Part shown: piece after piece, positions 35,512 through 44,289 of the stretch
How the letters are laid out: each line of letters begins with the position of its first letter
How positions within the stretch are numbered: the stretch's first letter is position 1
Assembly: GCF_007995245.1 (NCBI RefSeq)
Contig: NZ_VCBA01000004.1
Coordinates: 124,001 to 188,000, forward strand
Origin: Tateyamaria sp. syn59
GTDB taxonomy: Bacteria; Pseudomonadota; Alphaproteobacteria; Rhodobacterales; Rhodobacteraceae
DNA length: 64,000 nucleotides
Direction of reading: 5' to 3'
Notes under the pieces: model-generated
Databases searched by the model: none
What the model saw: only the letters and a program-made list of their open reading frames with translations
Told to the model about the DNA's origin: nothing
Position numbers and translations under genes: made by a program

Positions 35512-36920
35512 AGCTTGTCTCCGAACAGGAACTGCGCCGCTCGGTCCAGCCGGATATGCGGCGGGCCGTCGCCGGGGCGCAAGCTTAGGGCTGCGGGGGC
35601 AAAGCGCATCACCTCGTAGTCGCCGTTCAGCCAGTCCTGCGCGCCGTTCGCGGCGGGTGACAGGATGTGGGACGGGTCCTCTGGCAACGCACCGGGATAG
35701 AAGGCCGCCTGTTTGCCGGTGTCGAGCAGCGTGCCCCGCACCACGTCGAGCGGCGCGCCGTCGTGCTGCACCGTGTCCTCGGTCGTTGCGCGCAGGGCGG
35801 CGATGGCGAGCGCCTGAGTATCGGCCCCGGCAAAGCGGGCGCGGTCGCGCGCCTCTCGGGTCAGCGCCTCCATGATGGCGGTGAGGCGGGCATGCTGTAC
35901 GTGGTGGACATGGTCTGCCTTGGTCGCGGCAAAGAGGATCTTTTCCACGCGTTTGCCGCGGAAAATCTGGCTGAGGAAGGCATTGCGACCGGGGCGGAAG
36001 GCCGACAGGATTTCGGACATGGCGGTGCGCATGTCCTCGACCGCGGCGGGGCCGTTGTGGATGGCGCCAAGGGCGTCGACCAGCACGACCTGCCGGTCGA
36101 TGCGGGCGAAGTGATCGCGAAAGAAGGGGCGAATGACCTGCGCCTTATAGGCCTCGTACCGGCGCGCCATTTCGCGTCGGAGCGAGCGGCGGGGTGCGTC
36201 GCCGGGTGGCAGCGGCGCGAAGGTCAGAACAGGCGAGCCCTCAAGATCGCCGGGCAGCAGGAACCGGCCCGGCGTGCAGTCCGAATAGCCCGCTGCGCGG
36301 GCGGCGTGCAGGTAGTCTGTGAAGGCAGCGGCCAGAGTCTTCGCCTGCGGCTCATCCAGTTTTTCGGCACCGTCGATGGAGGACAGCGCATTACGGAAGG
36401 TCGCCGCGCTGTCGCGGTGTGCGAGGCGGGACAGTGTCGTGGCGGACCAGTCATCGTAGCTTTGATCCAGCAGCCCCAGATCCAGCAGCCATTCGCCTGG
36501 GTAGTCGATGATGTCCAGATGCACGGTGCGTGGCCCTTGCAAACCGGCCAGCAACCCGTTCGGCTTGACCTTGAGCGACACGCGCAGCTCGCTGACCGCG
36601 CGGGTGCTATCGGGCCAGTGCGGCGGCTGACCGGTGAGCGCGCCGATATGCGCCTCGTAGTCAAAGCGCGGCACGGTATCATCCGGCTGCGGTTGCAGGT
36701 AGGCAGCGGCGATGCGCCCTTCGCTTGCTGCCAGCAGGTGCGGCATGCGGCCCTGATCCAGCAGGTTGGCCACCAGTGACGTGATGAAAACCGTCTTGCC
36801 CGACCGGGCGAGGCCTGTGACCCCCAGCCGGATGGTCGTGTCGCCAAAGAGGTCCGCCCCGGTGTCGTAGATGCCCTGGGCCACATCCAGCACCCCATCG
36901 GCAATTGTCGTCAGAACCAC
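35508..36920 (-). CDS. ycjX: YcjX family P-loop GTPase-like protein
   Basis: A DUF463/YcjX protein of 470 residues. The P-loop LGVTGLARSGKTVFITSLVAN lies near residue 30 (GLARSGKT), and the family blocks LDIIDYPGEWLLDLGLLDQ, VLVDALGAIHNGPAAVEDM and LFAATKADHVH (the TKxD base-recognition motif) follow. The start is read as GTG at 36920, with AAGGGG 6 nt upstream; an in-frame ATG at 36935 has its AAGGA directly adjacent, too close to work well. It is the first gene of the ycjX-GNAT-ycjF-oxidoreductase operon, divergent from truA. Confidence 0.9.
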   Translation of the reverse strand: MVLTTIADGVLDVAQGIYDTGADLFGDTTIRLGVTGLARSGKTVFITSLVANLLDQGRMPHLLAASEGRIAAAYLQPQPDDTVPRFDYEAHIGALTGQPPHWPDSTRAVSELRVSLKVKPNGLLAGLQGPRTVHLDIIDYPGEWLLDLGLLDQSYDDWSATTLSRLAHRDSAATFRNALSSIDGAEKLDEPQAKTLAAAFTDYLHAARAAGYSDCTPGRFLLPGDLEGSPVLTFAPLPPGDAPRRSLRREMARRYEAYKAQVIRPFFRDHFARIDRQVVLVDALGAIHNGPAAVEDMRTAMSEILSAFRPGRNAFLSQIFRGKRVEKILFAATKADHVHHVQHARLTAIMEALTREARDRARFAGADTQALAIAALRATTEDTVQHDGAPLDVVRGTLLDTGKQAAFYPGALPEDPSHILSPAANGAQDWLNGDYEVMRFAPAALSLRPGDGPPHIRLDRAAQFLFGDKL

Positions 36921-37128
36921 GTAGTTCCCCTTCATTCCTTGGGGCTTATGTAGGGTGCTCAGCCCGGTCCTACCAGTTCGACGTTGTGCGGGTTGAAACT
37001 GCGGGAGCCTCCCCTGACGGTGGCCAAGCCACCTGACGGGCAATGGGCTGGGATTCTCTGAAAACAGGGAAGAACGGACGTTAACCGCGCCGTTGCGATG
37101 TTGCGATTTTGCAGCTAGGTCGGCGGCC

Positions 37129-37935
37129 ATGCCGCGTTATGCCCTGAAAGTAGAGTATCATGGAGGTCCGTTTGCCGGGTGGCAGCGGCAGGCGGATCAG
37201 CCTTCGGTGCAGGGTGCCATCGAGGCAGCCCTTGCTAAGCTGGAGCCACGCGCTCACACCATTGCCGCCGCCGGGCGCACCGATGCGGGCGTGCATGGGC
37301 TGGCGCAGGTGGCCCATTGCGACATGGAAAAGGATTGGGATCCTTTTCGGTTGTCCGAGGCGCTGAACCATCATCTGAAGCCTCAGCCGGTGGCGATTGT
37401 GGCCTGTGCGCGCGTGACCGATGACTGGCACGCGCGATTTTCAGCGGTTGAGCGGCGATACCTGTTTCGCATCCTGATGCGCCGAGCCCCTGCCACGCAT
37501 CTCAAGGGGCTGGTTTGGCGTGTGAACAACGCGCTGGACGTGGAAGCCATGCAGGCAGGCGCAGATCACCTGATCGGACGGCATGACTTTACGACCTTCC
37601 GGTCGTCGATCTGCCAGGCGGACAGTCCGCTAAAGACGCTGGACAGGCTGGATGTGACGCGCGTGGAGGGTCCGCACGGACCGGAGGTGCAGTTCGACGT
37701 GCGCGCGCGGTCGTTCCTGCACAATCAGGTGCGCAGCTTTGTGGGCACTTTGGAGCGTGTGGGTGCTGGTGCGTGGGCGCCAGGCGATGTCAAAGCGGCA
37801 TTGGAGGCCTGTGATCGGTCGGCATGTGGTCCGGTCTGTCCGCCGGATGGGCTTTATCTGGCGGGCGTCGGCTATCCTGACGATCCGTTTGCAGCGTCAG
37901 TCGAGCTCCATCAAGCCCGCGCCAGCGCCACCTGA
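37129..37935 (+). CDS. truA: tRNA pseudouridine(38-40) synthase TruA
   Basis: TruA converts uridines 38-40 in the tRNA anticodon arm to pseudouridine. The start [21 protein letters not shown] and the catalytic-aspartate motif [17 protein letters not shown] (Asp near residue 52) are diagnostic, with [13 protein letters not shown] and [14 protein letters not shown] further on. The length of 268 residues is normal. The start at 37129 has AGGTCGG upstream. Its 3' end overlaps the convergent gene at 37897 by 39 bp. Confidence 0.96.
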   Translation: MPRYALKVEYHGGPFAGWQRQADQPSVQGAIEAALAKLEPRAHTIAAAGRTDAGVHGLAQVAHCDMEKDWDPFRLSEALNHHLKPQPVAIVACARVTDDWHARFSAVERRYLFRILMRRAPATHLKGLVWRVNNALDVEAMQAGADHLIGRHDFTTFRSSICQADSPLKTLDRLDVTRVEGPHGPEVQFDVRARSFLHNQVRSFVGTLERVGAGAWAPGDVKAALEACDRSACGPVCPPDGLYLAGVGYPDDPFAASVELHQARASAT

Positions 37936-38397
37936 GCGCGACGCGGCGCTGTCGGGGACATAGGTCTTGGCTGCAAGCTCAGTCATCAGCGCAGCTAATG
38001 ACGGCTCTAAATGCAGCCGTTCGGGTCGCCCGCGCGTGCTGGGCTCTGTCAGCGACAGGTTGATGCGCAACTTCGCCCCGGCGACCTCCAAATCGGACTT
38101 GCAGGGCAGACCGGCGATCCAGCTGACCAACATCGCGCGCGTGCCTGCATCCTCTTCCTTGGCGAGCACGGGTTTGGACGAGATCGACGCCGCCTCAACG
38201 ATGGTTTCGACCTTGTGAGCCAGCCCCACGATCCGCTCCGGTTCCGACAGCGCGGCTGTCACTGCACCTTGTGGGCCGTCATCTGCCACGTGCCGCGCCA
38301 GCATCGCGCCGAAGGCAAGCGCTTGCGCGGGCGGCACCCCGGCACCGCTGGCCGCCTTGACGCCCAGGTTTTGCACTTCGGTCCATGACATGCTCAT
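37897..38397 (-). CDS. Conserved hypothetical protein, possibly DUF3726-like
   Basis: A 166-residue soluble protein with no membrane segment. Its N-terminus ([27 protein letters not shown]) resembles the DUF3726 pattern of an E..L..KAA.GAG stretch, but I cannot confirm the family. The start at 38397 makes a 4-nt ATGA overlap with the 544-residue gene upstream, so the two are translationally coupled and probably act together. Its 3' end overlaps truA on the opposite strand. Confidence 0.75.
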   Translation of the reverse strand: MSMSWTEVQNLGVKAASGAGVPPAQALAFGAMLARHVADDGPQGAVTAALSEPERIVGLAHKVETIVEAASISSKPVLAKEEDAGTRAMLVSWIAGLPCKSDLEVAGAKLRINLSLTEPSTRGRPERLHLEPSLAALMTELAAKTYVPDSAASRSGGAGAGLMELD

Positions 38398-40028
38398 CGC
38401 TCCATCACCGGAAGCCACCAATCATCCATCTCAGGACGCAGTTCGTGTCCCAGTGGCGCGCCCTGGGCCAGCGTGACGCGGGTCCACAGGTCGGACTTGG
38501 GATCAAACTTTGTCGCACCAAAGAAGCTGAGCTTGCATCGCAACATATCAATGGGGCGACAGGTCGCAGCAATCAGGTTGTCGCGAATTTCCGCGTATGG
38601 GTAGCGGTTGAGCAGCGCCACGCGGGCGATGGCGTGGGCGTGTTCGGGGTGCGCGGCGGTGAACTCCGACACCGGCTGCGGCCTGGTCGGTAGCGCTGCG
38701 TAGAGCGGCGCCACGCGCCGCGCGGTGTCGAGAGGCGTTTCAAGCTCCGCCCCCGGTTCGGCAAAGCGATCGCCCAGGCGCGGTTCGAGCTTGGCCGCGC
38801 TGACGTACCAGAAGCGGCGGCAGTGATCGGCTGCATCGTAGTCGCAGTCGAGCGCCCAGGCCCAATCTCGGTCTATCGCGGATCTCACGGCATCCGTGTC
38901 GGGAAACGGCGTCACAAGCGGACCAAAGGGATCGCCCATATCGGCTGCCAGATCATCGACATCTTCAGGGCAGGCTTCGATCAGGAGGGCTGCCAGGAGC
39001 TCTTGCAGAGCGCCTGTCTGCATTTGCCCTGCCTGCCACAGCGCGGCGAATGATGTGGGGGCGTCGAAATTCGGCAGGAAGGCAAGCCAATCCGCCTCAA
39101 GTTTGCGCAGAGTTGCATCGTGGTCGGCGGCGGGCACGTGCCAATCGGCGAGGTGGGCGAGTGCGCGGTGCGCAAGTCCCTGCAGGCGTGTGACCTGCGC
39201 ATCTGTCATCATCGACCGACCGAGTACGCGGGCGAGGGCCGTTTCGCGGGTGTGCATCCAGTTGTGCAGAAGAACCGGATGGTTCACCAGAAACGGCGCC
39301 ATCCCAAGACCCGTGGCGTTGCCGATGCCAAGGTGACGGGCGAGCGTCGGGGCAAGCGGTGCGCCGCCCACGAATTGCACAAGATCGAGCGTGAAGTGCC
39401 GGATCAGATAGACCGTCAGCATCTCGGCTGCAAAAGGGCCTTCGAGGCCCGGCCTGTCGGCGATCAGGTGCCTGTCGGCTATCCCGAACTTGCCGTTTCC
39501 GTAAACGGCCGTGGTGCGCATCAAATAGCCGATGTCGCGGATCATGTCCGGGTCGGGTTGGTGGCCGGCCTTCAGGGCGGCAACCGTCGCCTCCCACATG
39601 CGCACCGATTTGTTGGCGCGGCTCAGGACCAGATCGCGCGGACCAAAGCGTCCGGCTTCCTGCTTGGGCGCTTGCGCTGCGATCCGGTCGAGGTCGTCCG
39701 GGCCGGGGACCCCGTCAAACAGGACAAAGGCCGCGTCCCATGCGGTTGCGATGACGCGATCGCTACGATGATCGGCGGGCAGGTCGTTGGAGATCGCGAC
39801 CAGAGAGTAGGTGTTACCGCCAAGTGCGATGGAATAGACGGCGCGACCAAAGCCTTCGGGCGACATGTCCCAGACCGGGCGGGTGATGGTCGCATGCTCT
39901 GCGCACAGGCGACGGACGAGGACACGTAGAAAGGACAGGCGCGTCGGCATCATCTGTGCCATGCGCGCAAGGCGCAGCACCGTTTCCGGCGGCCGCAGAG
40001 GCACGTGAGGGAGCGCGTGGTCCTTCAT
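38394..40028 (-). CDS. Large conserved hypothetical protein, function unknown
   Basis: A 544-residue protein that I do not recognise. It is soluble, rich in helices, His and Trp (for example NHPVLLHNWMHTRETALARV and DYDAADHCRRFWYVSAAKLEP). The start at 40028 (MKDHALPHVPLRPPETVLRL) has GGAA about 10 nt upstream; a start at 40262 would run through palindromes and into the acyl-CoA dehydrogenase gene. It is coupled to the following 166-residue gene and may be in one unit with the upstream acyl-CoA dehydrogenase and beta-keto acid cleavage genes. Confidence 0.8.
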   Translation of the reverse strand: MKDHALPHVPLRPPETVLRLARMAQMMPTRLSFLRVLVRRLCAEHATITRPVWDMSPEGFGRAVYSIALGGNTYSLVAISNDLPADHRSDRVIATAWDAAFVLFDGVPGPDDLDRIAAQAPKQEAGRFGPRDLVLSRANKSVRMWEATVAALKAGHQPDPDMIRDIGYLMRTTAVYGNGKFGIADRHLIADRPGLEGPFAAEMLTVYLIRHFTLDLVQFVGGAPLAPTLARHLGIGNATGLGMAPFLVNHPVLLHNWMHTRETALARVLGRSMMTDAQVTRLQGLAHRALAHLADWHVPAADHDATLRKLEADWLAFLPNFDAPTSFAALWQAGQMQTGALQELLAALLIEACPEDVDDLAADMGDPFGPLVTPFPDTDAVRSAIDRDWAWALDCDYDAADHCRRFWYVSAAKLEPRLGDRFAEPGAELETPLDTARRVAPLYAALPTRPQPVSEFTAAHPEHAHAIARVALLNRYPYAEIRDNLIAATCRPIDMLRCKLSFFGATKFDPKSDLWTRVTLAQGAPLGHELRPEMDDWWLPVMER

Positions 40029-40065
40029 ACAAAGACATTCCGCGCTCAAATCGAATGACGCAAGT

Positions 40066-40108
40066 GTTTTCCGACGCGGAAAACAGGTGGAAAACGATAC
40101 GTTTTCCA
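40066..40108. repeat. Two CGTTTTCC-type hairpins with 3-nt loops
   Basis: GTTTTCCGACGCGGAAAAC at 40066-40084 has 8-bp perfect arms and an ACG loop. The second, 40088-40108, has arms TGGAAAACG and CGTTTTCCA and an ATA loop. They lie in the 128-bp gap between the acyl-CoA dehydrogenase stop and the 544-residue gene start. They are close relatives of the 20251 and 20311 hairpins. Confidence 0.85.
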
Positions 40109-40156
40109 TTTGTGCAGTGTTGCTGCGGCCCGCCGAAAAGCGCGCCGATTTTCGGC

Positions 40157-41392
40157 CTACATCTTCTGCTGGGTGTATTTCTTCAACTCCGCCCGCGCGA
40201 CCTGCCGCCGGTGGACTGCGTCCGGCCCATCGGCAAGCCGCAACGTGCGCTGGTGGGTCCAAGCGGTCGCAAGTGGCGTGTCCTGGCTGATCCCCTGCCC
40301 GCCATGCATCTGCACCGCTTCGTCAATCACCTTGAGCGAGACACGGGGTGCCACGACCTTGATCTGGCTGATCCATGGGGCGGCGGCCCGCGCGTCGCCC
40401 TGATCCATCATCCACGCGGCCTTGAGGCACAAAAGCCGGGCCATCTCGATCTCCATCCGGCATTCCGCGATGATGTCATAATTGGCGCCCAGCTGGGCGA
40501 GCGGCTTGCCAAACGCTTCCTTCGACAACGACCGTTTGCACATCAGTTCAAGCGCAGCTTCGGCCTGCCCGATGGCGCGCATGCAGTGGTGAATGCGGCC
40601 CGGCCCTAGGCGGCCTTGCGCAATCTCAAACCCGCGCCCCTCGCCCAGCAGGATGTTCTCGGCGGGCACGCGCACATCGGTGAAGCGGATGTGCATGTGC
40701 CCGTGCGGCGCGTCGTCGTGGCCGTAGACCAGCATGGGGCGCAGAATTTCAATGCCTTCCGTCCCCGCGGGGACAACGATCATCGACTGGCGCTTGTGCT
40801 TGGGCAGGTCATCGCCGCCCGTCTTGACCATGACGATGTAGACCTTGCAGCGCGGGTCCCCTGCGCCGCTGGCCCAGTACTTTTCGCCGTTGAGCACATA
40901 GTGATCGCCGTCGCGCACACAGGACATCGAGATGTTTGTGGCATCAGACGAGGCAACATCGGGTTCCGTCATCAGATAGGCGGAACGAATTTTCCCTTCG
41001 AGGAGGTGCGCCAGCCAATCCTCTTTCATCTTGTCAGTGCCGTAGCGTTCGAACACTTCCATGTTGCCAGTGTCGGGGGCGGAACAATTGAAGACCTCTG
41101 CCCCAAGCGGGGTTTTCCCCATTTCTTCGGCAAAGTGCGCGTATTCAACCGTGCTGAGGCCGAACCCCTTGTCACTGTCGGTCAGCCAGAAATTCCACAG
41201 ACCGGCGGCCTTGGCCTTGGCCTTGAGGCCTTCGAGGATCTCGGTCTGGCGGTCGGTGTAGGCCCAGCGGTCGCCCTTTGCGACTTCGGCGGCATATTCG
41301 TCTTCGAGCGGCATGATCTCGTCCCGGATCATGGTCGCCACCCGGTCCAGCAAATCGCGGTTTTCGGGGCGTAGCGTGAATGACATGTCCAT
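40157..41392 (-). CDS. Acyl-CoA dehydrogenase family protein
   Basis: A 411-residue flavin enzyme introducing a double bond into an acyl-CoA. The FAD/substrate block YLMTEPDVASSDATNISM (near residue 140), GEKYWASGAGDPRC, LGPGRIHHCMRAIGQAEAAL and the end HGGQGISQDTPLATAWTHQRTLRLADGPDAVH resemble the ACAD10/ACAD11-like branch. AGGAGGAG lies 7 nt before the ATG at 41392. It follows the beta-keto acid cleavage gene by 86 bp. An exact GTCCCCGCGGGGAC palindrome in the gene codes V-P-A-G-T. Chain-length preference is unknown. Confidence 0.92.
   Translation of the reverse strand: MDMSFTLRPENRDLLDRVATMIRDEIMPLEDEYAAEVAKGDRWAYTDRQTEILEGLKAKAKAAGLWNFWLTDSDKGFGLSTVEYAHFAEEMGKTPLGAEVFNCSAPDTGNMEVFERYGTDKMKEDWLAHLLEGKIRSAYLMTEPDVASSDATNISMSCVRDGDHYVLNGEKYWASGAGDPRCKVYIVMVKTGGDDLPKHKRQSMIVVPAGTEGIEILRPMLVYGHDDAPHGHMHIRFTDVRVPAENILLGEGRGFEIAQGRLGPGRIHHCMRAIGQAEAALELMCKRSLSKEAFGKPLAQLGANYDIIAECRMEIEMARLLCLKAAWMMDQGDARAAAPWISQIKVVAPRVSLKVIDEAVQMHGGQGISQDTPLATAWTHQRTLRLADGPDAVHRRQVARAELKKYTQQKM
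40761..40774. repeat. GTCCCCGCGGGGAC palindrome inside the acyl-CoA dehydrogenase gene
   Basis: Exact copy, coding V-P-A-G-T in MIVVPAGTEGIEI. The site is a surface-loop position where related enzymes also have V-P-x-x-T, so length is not changed. Confidence 0.8.
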
Positions 41393-41478
41393 GGGTGATC
41401 TCCTCCTGCTGGTCCGCAGCGTGGCGGATCAACCGGGCCGTGTCCACCGGATGAGGCAAATGACGCTAGGGCACGTGG

Positions 41479-42309
41479 TCAGGCCGCGCGCAACCCGAGG
41501 ATGGCGCGCGCCTGCGCAGGACTAGCCACCGGACGGTCATGTCTGGCACAAATATCAACCACCCGCGCGACAAGGGCCGCGTTGGAGGGAGCCAGCCTCT
41601 GCTTGTCGAGGCGCACGTTGTCCTCAAGCCCTGTGCGTGCATGCCCGCCGGCGGCCACGGCCCATTCATTCAGGACGATCTGGTTTGCGCCAATGCCCGC
41701 CGCACACCAGGGTGCGTCGGGAAAAAGCCGCTCCACGGTCTCAATGTAGAAATCGAACACGCGCCGGTCGACCGGCATCGCGTTCTTCACGCCCATGACA
41801 AATTGAACGTAGGGCGTGTCCTTGATCTGGCCCTTCTCATGCATCTCAGCCGCGCGAAAGATGTGGCTCAGATCAAATGCCTCGATCTCGGGTTTGACGT
41901 CATGGGTGATCATCTCGGCCGCCAGCCAATCCACCAGGTCCGGCGGGTTTTCATAGACGCGGGTGGGAAAATTGTTCGACCCGACCGATAGCGACGCCAT
42001 GTCGGGCCGCAGCGGCAACATGCCCCCGCGCATCTTTCCCGCCCCGGACCGTCCGCCCGTGGACATCTGCATGATCATGCCCGGGCAGTGTTTTTCCACA
42101 CCTTCCTTGAGCAAGGCGAACTTTTCAGGGTCTGAGGTTGTCGACCCGTCGTCGTTGCGCACGTGGGCGTGGCAGATGCTGGCACCTGCCTCGAACGCTG
42201 CATGTGTGCTTTCGACCTGTTCGGCCAAGGTGATCGGGACCGCCGGGTTGTCCGATTTCTGCGGGACGGACCCGGTGATGGCAACGCAGATGATGCAAGG
42301 GGCGGGCAT
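41479..42309 (-). CDS. Beta-keto acid cleavage enzyme (BKACE, DUF849)
   Basis: A zinc-dependent enzyme of the 3-keto-5-aminohexanoate cleavage family, transferring an acetyl unit from acetyl-CoA to or from a beta-keto acid. The metal site CHAHVRNDDG (near residues 46-55) and STGGRSGAGKMRGG, ASLSVGSNNFPTRVYEN and GVKNAMPVD are family blocks. The start at 42309 (MPAPCIICVAITGS) is preferred because AGGAAA lies 6 nt upstream; an ATG at 42327 has no site. The length is 276 residues. Known relatives act on lysine, carnitine or other degradation intermediates; the substrate here is unknown. Confidence 0.9.
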   Translation of the reverse strand: MPAPCIICVAITGSVPQKSDNPAVPITLAEQVESTHAAFEAGASICHAHVRNDDGSTTSDPEKFALLKEGVEKHCPGMIMQMSTGGRSGAGKMRGGMLPLRPDMASLSVGSNNFPTRVYENPPDLVDWLAAEMITHDVKPEIEAFDLSHIFRAAEMHEKGQIKDTPYVQFVMGVKNAMPVDRRVFDFYIETVERLFPDAPWCAAGIGANQIVLNEWAVAAGGHARTGLEDNVRLDKQRLAPSNAALVARVVDICARHDRPVASPAQARAILGLRAA

Positions 42310-42860
42310 TGCGGTTTCCTGTGACATGTCTTGGTATACGCACCGTCCAGCATAGCGCCCGCCGCGTCCAGTCACGAACGTCCCAATTGCTGCAATGTCG
42401 GGGTTTTCCGTATTTGAAAAGAGAAGAAGAACAGGTCCACCTCGCCATCCGGCCCGACCGCCAGGCGGAACGCAGGCGGGATGGCAAGGCTTCTCCTCTT
42501 ACGGTCATCGGCTCGGCAGCCTGTACCGTGCCGGTAGTCTGCTCGGAGACCGGTTAACACGTGGTTACGCTCTTCAGGATTTAAGGGCGCATTCACCTTA
42601 ACGAGTGTTAACCTTAAGGCGGCGGTGTCATCGTCGCGCGCGCCTCTGGCTTCTTCTCTTTTCAAATACGGAAAAGAACGACCGTGATCGCAGTGGCGTC
42701 GCCTGCATTTTTGCCCGGTCACCAGCGACAAGCGCCAAGTGCTTGCAAAATGTGCAGAAATTACGCTGTTTCTGGCGCCCGGCGCACCAACAAGTTCCGA
42801 TTCAGACCCGTTCCGGACAGTCCGGTTGCGATACGGATCAGAATATGCACGCTAAGAGAC
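42310..42860. other. 551-bp intergenic region upstream of the Anbu cluster
   Basis: No gene is supported. The region separates the divergent beta-keto acid cleavage gene and ATP-grasp gene. It contains a 26-bp perfect inverted repeat (42404-42429 and 42650-42675) enclosing 220 bp, and inside that a 9-bp inverted repeat GGTTAACAC/GTGTTAACC. An open frame continuing upstream of the ATP-grasp start has no ribosome site. Promoters for both genes must lie here. Confidence 0.6.
42404..42675. repeat. 272-bp element bounded by 26-bp perfect inverted repeats
   Basis: The left arm runs 42404-42429 (TTTTCCGTATTTGAAAAG then AGAAGAAG) and the right arm 42650-42675 is its exact reverse complement. The 220-bp interior holds GGTTAACAC (42552-42560) and GTGTTAACC (42605-42613), also perfect complements. 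Each arm resembles the GTATTTT...AGAAGAA tail of the 3'-end elements at 26001 and 46908. No open reading frame or obvious target-site duplication is seen. Confidence 0.8.
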
Positions 42861-44288
42861 ATGGCATCTGACCAGAAGTATTTTGACGAAATGTTCGGCC
42901 ATGGCACTGACGCACGTGCCCCCTACGCCGATTACTGCAACTGGTTCCACCACGAAGATACGGCTCGATTATTGGCCAAGTCGGAAGAGGCCGAGGCGCT
43001 GTTCCGCCTGATCGGCGTGACCTTCAACGTCTATGGCGATCCGGACGCCACCGAACGGTTGATCCCGTTCGACCTTGTCCCCCGCATCATCGCAGCCCGC
43101 GAGTGGGCCAAGGTGGCCAAGGGGATCGAACAGCGCGTGCGCGCGCTCAATGCCTTTCTGCACGACATCTACCACCGGCAGGAGATTGTGCGCGCGGGCC
43201 GCCTGCCCGCCGAGATGATCGCCCGCAACGACGCCTTTCTGCCCGAAATGATCGGCGTCTCGCCGCCCGGTGACATCTACACCCATATCGTCGGCACAGA
43301 CCTGGTGCGCACGGGCGACAACGAATTCTTTGTGCTGGAAGACAATGCGCGGACCCCGTCCGGCGTGAGCTACATGCTCGAAAACCGCGAAACCATGCTG
43401 CACATGTTTCCGGAGCTTTTCAGCAAGATCAAAGTGCAGTCGGTCAGCCAATACCCCCGGTCCTTACGCAAGTCTCTTGGCGCCTGCGCCCCCGATGCCT
43501 GCAGCGGACGCCCGACCATCGCCGTGCTGACACCGGGCATCCACAATTCAGCATATTACGAGCATGCCTTTCTGGCCGATCAGATGAGCGCGGAACTGGT
43601 CGAAGGGCACGACCTGCGCGTCGTCGATGGACGTGTCGCGATGCGCACGACCAAAGGGTACAAGCCCATCGACGTGCTTTACCGCCGCGTGGATGACGAA
43701 TACCTGGACCCGCTGAACTTCAACCCCGACAGCGTGCTGGGCGTGCCGGGCATCATGGACGTCTACCGCGCGGGCGGGATCACAATTGCCAATGCGCCGG
43801 GCACCGGCATCGCGGATGACAAGGCGATCTACAGCTACATGCCGGACATCGTGGAGTTTTACACCGGCGAAAAGGCGATCTTGAAAAACGTGCCGACGCA
43901 CCGCTGCTCGGAACCCGAAGCGCTGAAATACGTTCTCGACAACCTTGCCGATCTGGTGGTCAAGGAAGTGCACGGATCGGGCGGGTACGGCATGCTGGTG
44001 GGTCCGGCTGCGTCCAAGAAAGAGATCGAAAAGTTTCGCGCGAAACTTGAGGCCAGCCCCGGCAACTACATCGCGCAGCCGACGCTTGCGCTGTCGACAG
44101 TGCCCATCCTGACCGATGCGGGCCTTGCCCCGCGGCATGTCGACCTACGCCCCTTTGTGCTCGTGTCACCCGACCGGATCGACATCACGCCCGGCGGGCT
44201 GACCCGCGTTGCCCTGACCGAAGGGTCACTGGTCGTGAACTCATCGCAGGGCGGCGGGACCAAGGACACTTGGGTGCTGGAGGAGTAA
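42861..44288 (+). CDS. Circularly permuted type 2 ATP-grasp protein
   Basis: A 475-residue circularly permuted ATP-grasp protein (DUF404/DUF407 family), predicted to form a peptide or amide bond at the cost of ATP. Family blocks include YFDEMFGHGTDARAPYADY at the start, FNVYGDPDATERLIPFDLVP, VEDNARTPSG-like LEDNARTPSGVSYMLENR, YSYMPDIVEFYTGEKAIL, and the nucleotide-binding GSGGYGMLVGPAA. The start at 42861 matches family N-termini. It is 1 bp from the alpha-E gene and heads the four-gene Anbu cluster. Its substrate has not been established. Confidence 0.92.
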   Translation: MASDQKYFDEMFGHGTDARAPYADYCNWFHHEDTARLLAKSEEAEALFRLIGVTFNVYGDPDATERLIPFDLVPRIIAAREWAKVAKGIEQRVRALNAFLHDIYHRQEIVRAGRLPAEMIARNDAFLPEMIGVSPPGDIYTHIVGTDLVRTGDNEFFVLEDNARTPSGVSYMLENRETMLHMFPELFSKIKVQSVSQYPRSLRKSLGACAPDACSGRPTIAVLTPGIHNSAYYEHAFLADQMSAELVEGHDLRVVDGRVAMRTTKGYKPIDVLYRRVDDEYLDPLNFNPDSVLGVPGIMDVYRAGGITIANAPGTGIADDKAIYSYMPDIVEFYTGEKAILKNVPTHRCSEPEALKYVLDNLADLVVKEVHGSGGYGMLVGPAASKKEIEKFRAKLEASPGNYIAQPTLALSTVPILTDAGLAPRHVDLRPFVLVSPDRIDITPGGLTRVALTEGSLVVNSSQGGGTKDTWVLEE

Positions 44289-44289
44289 C

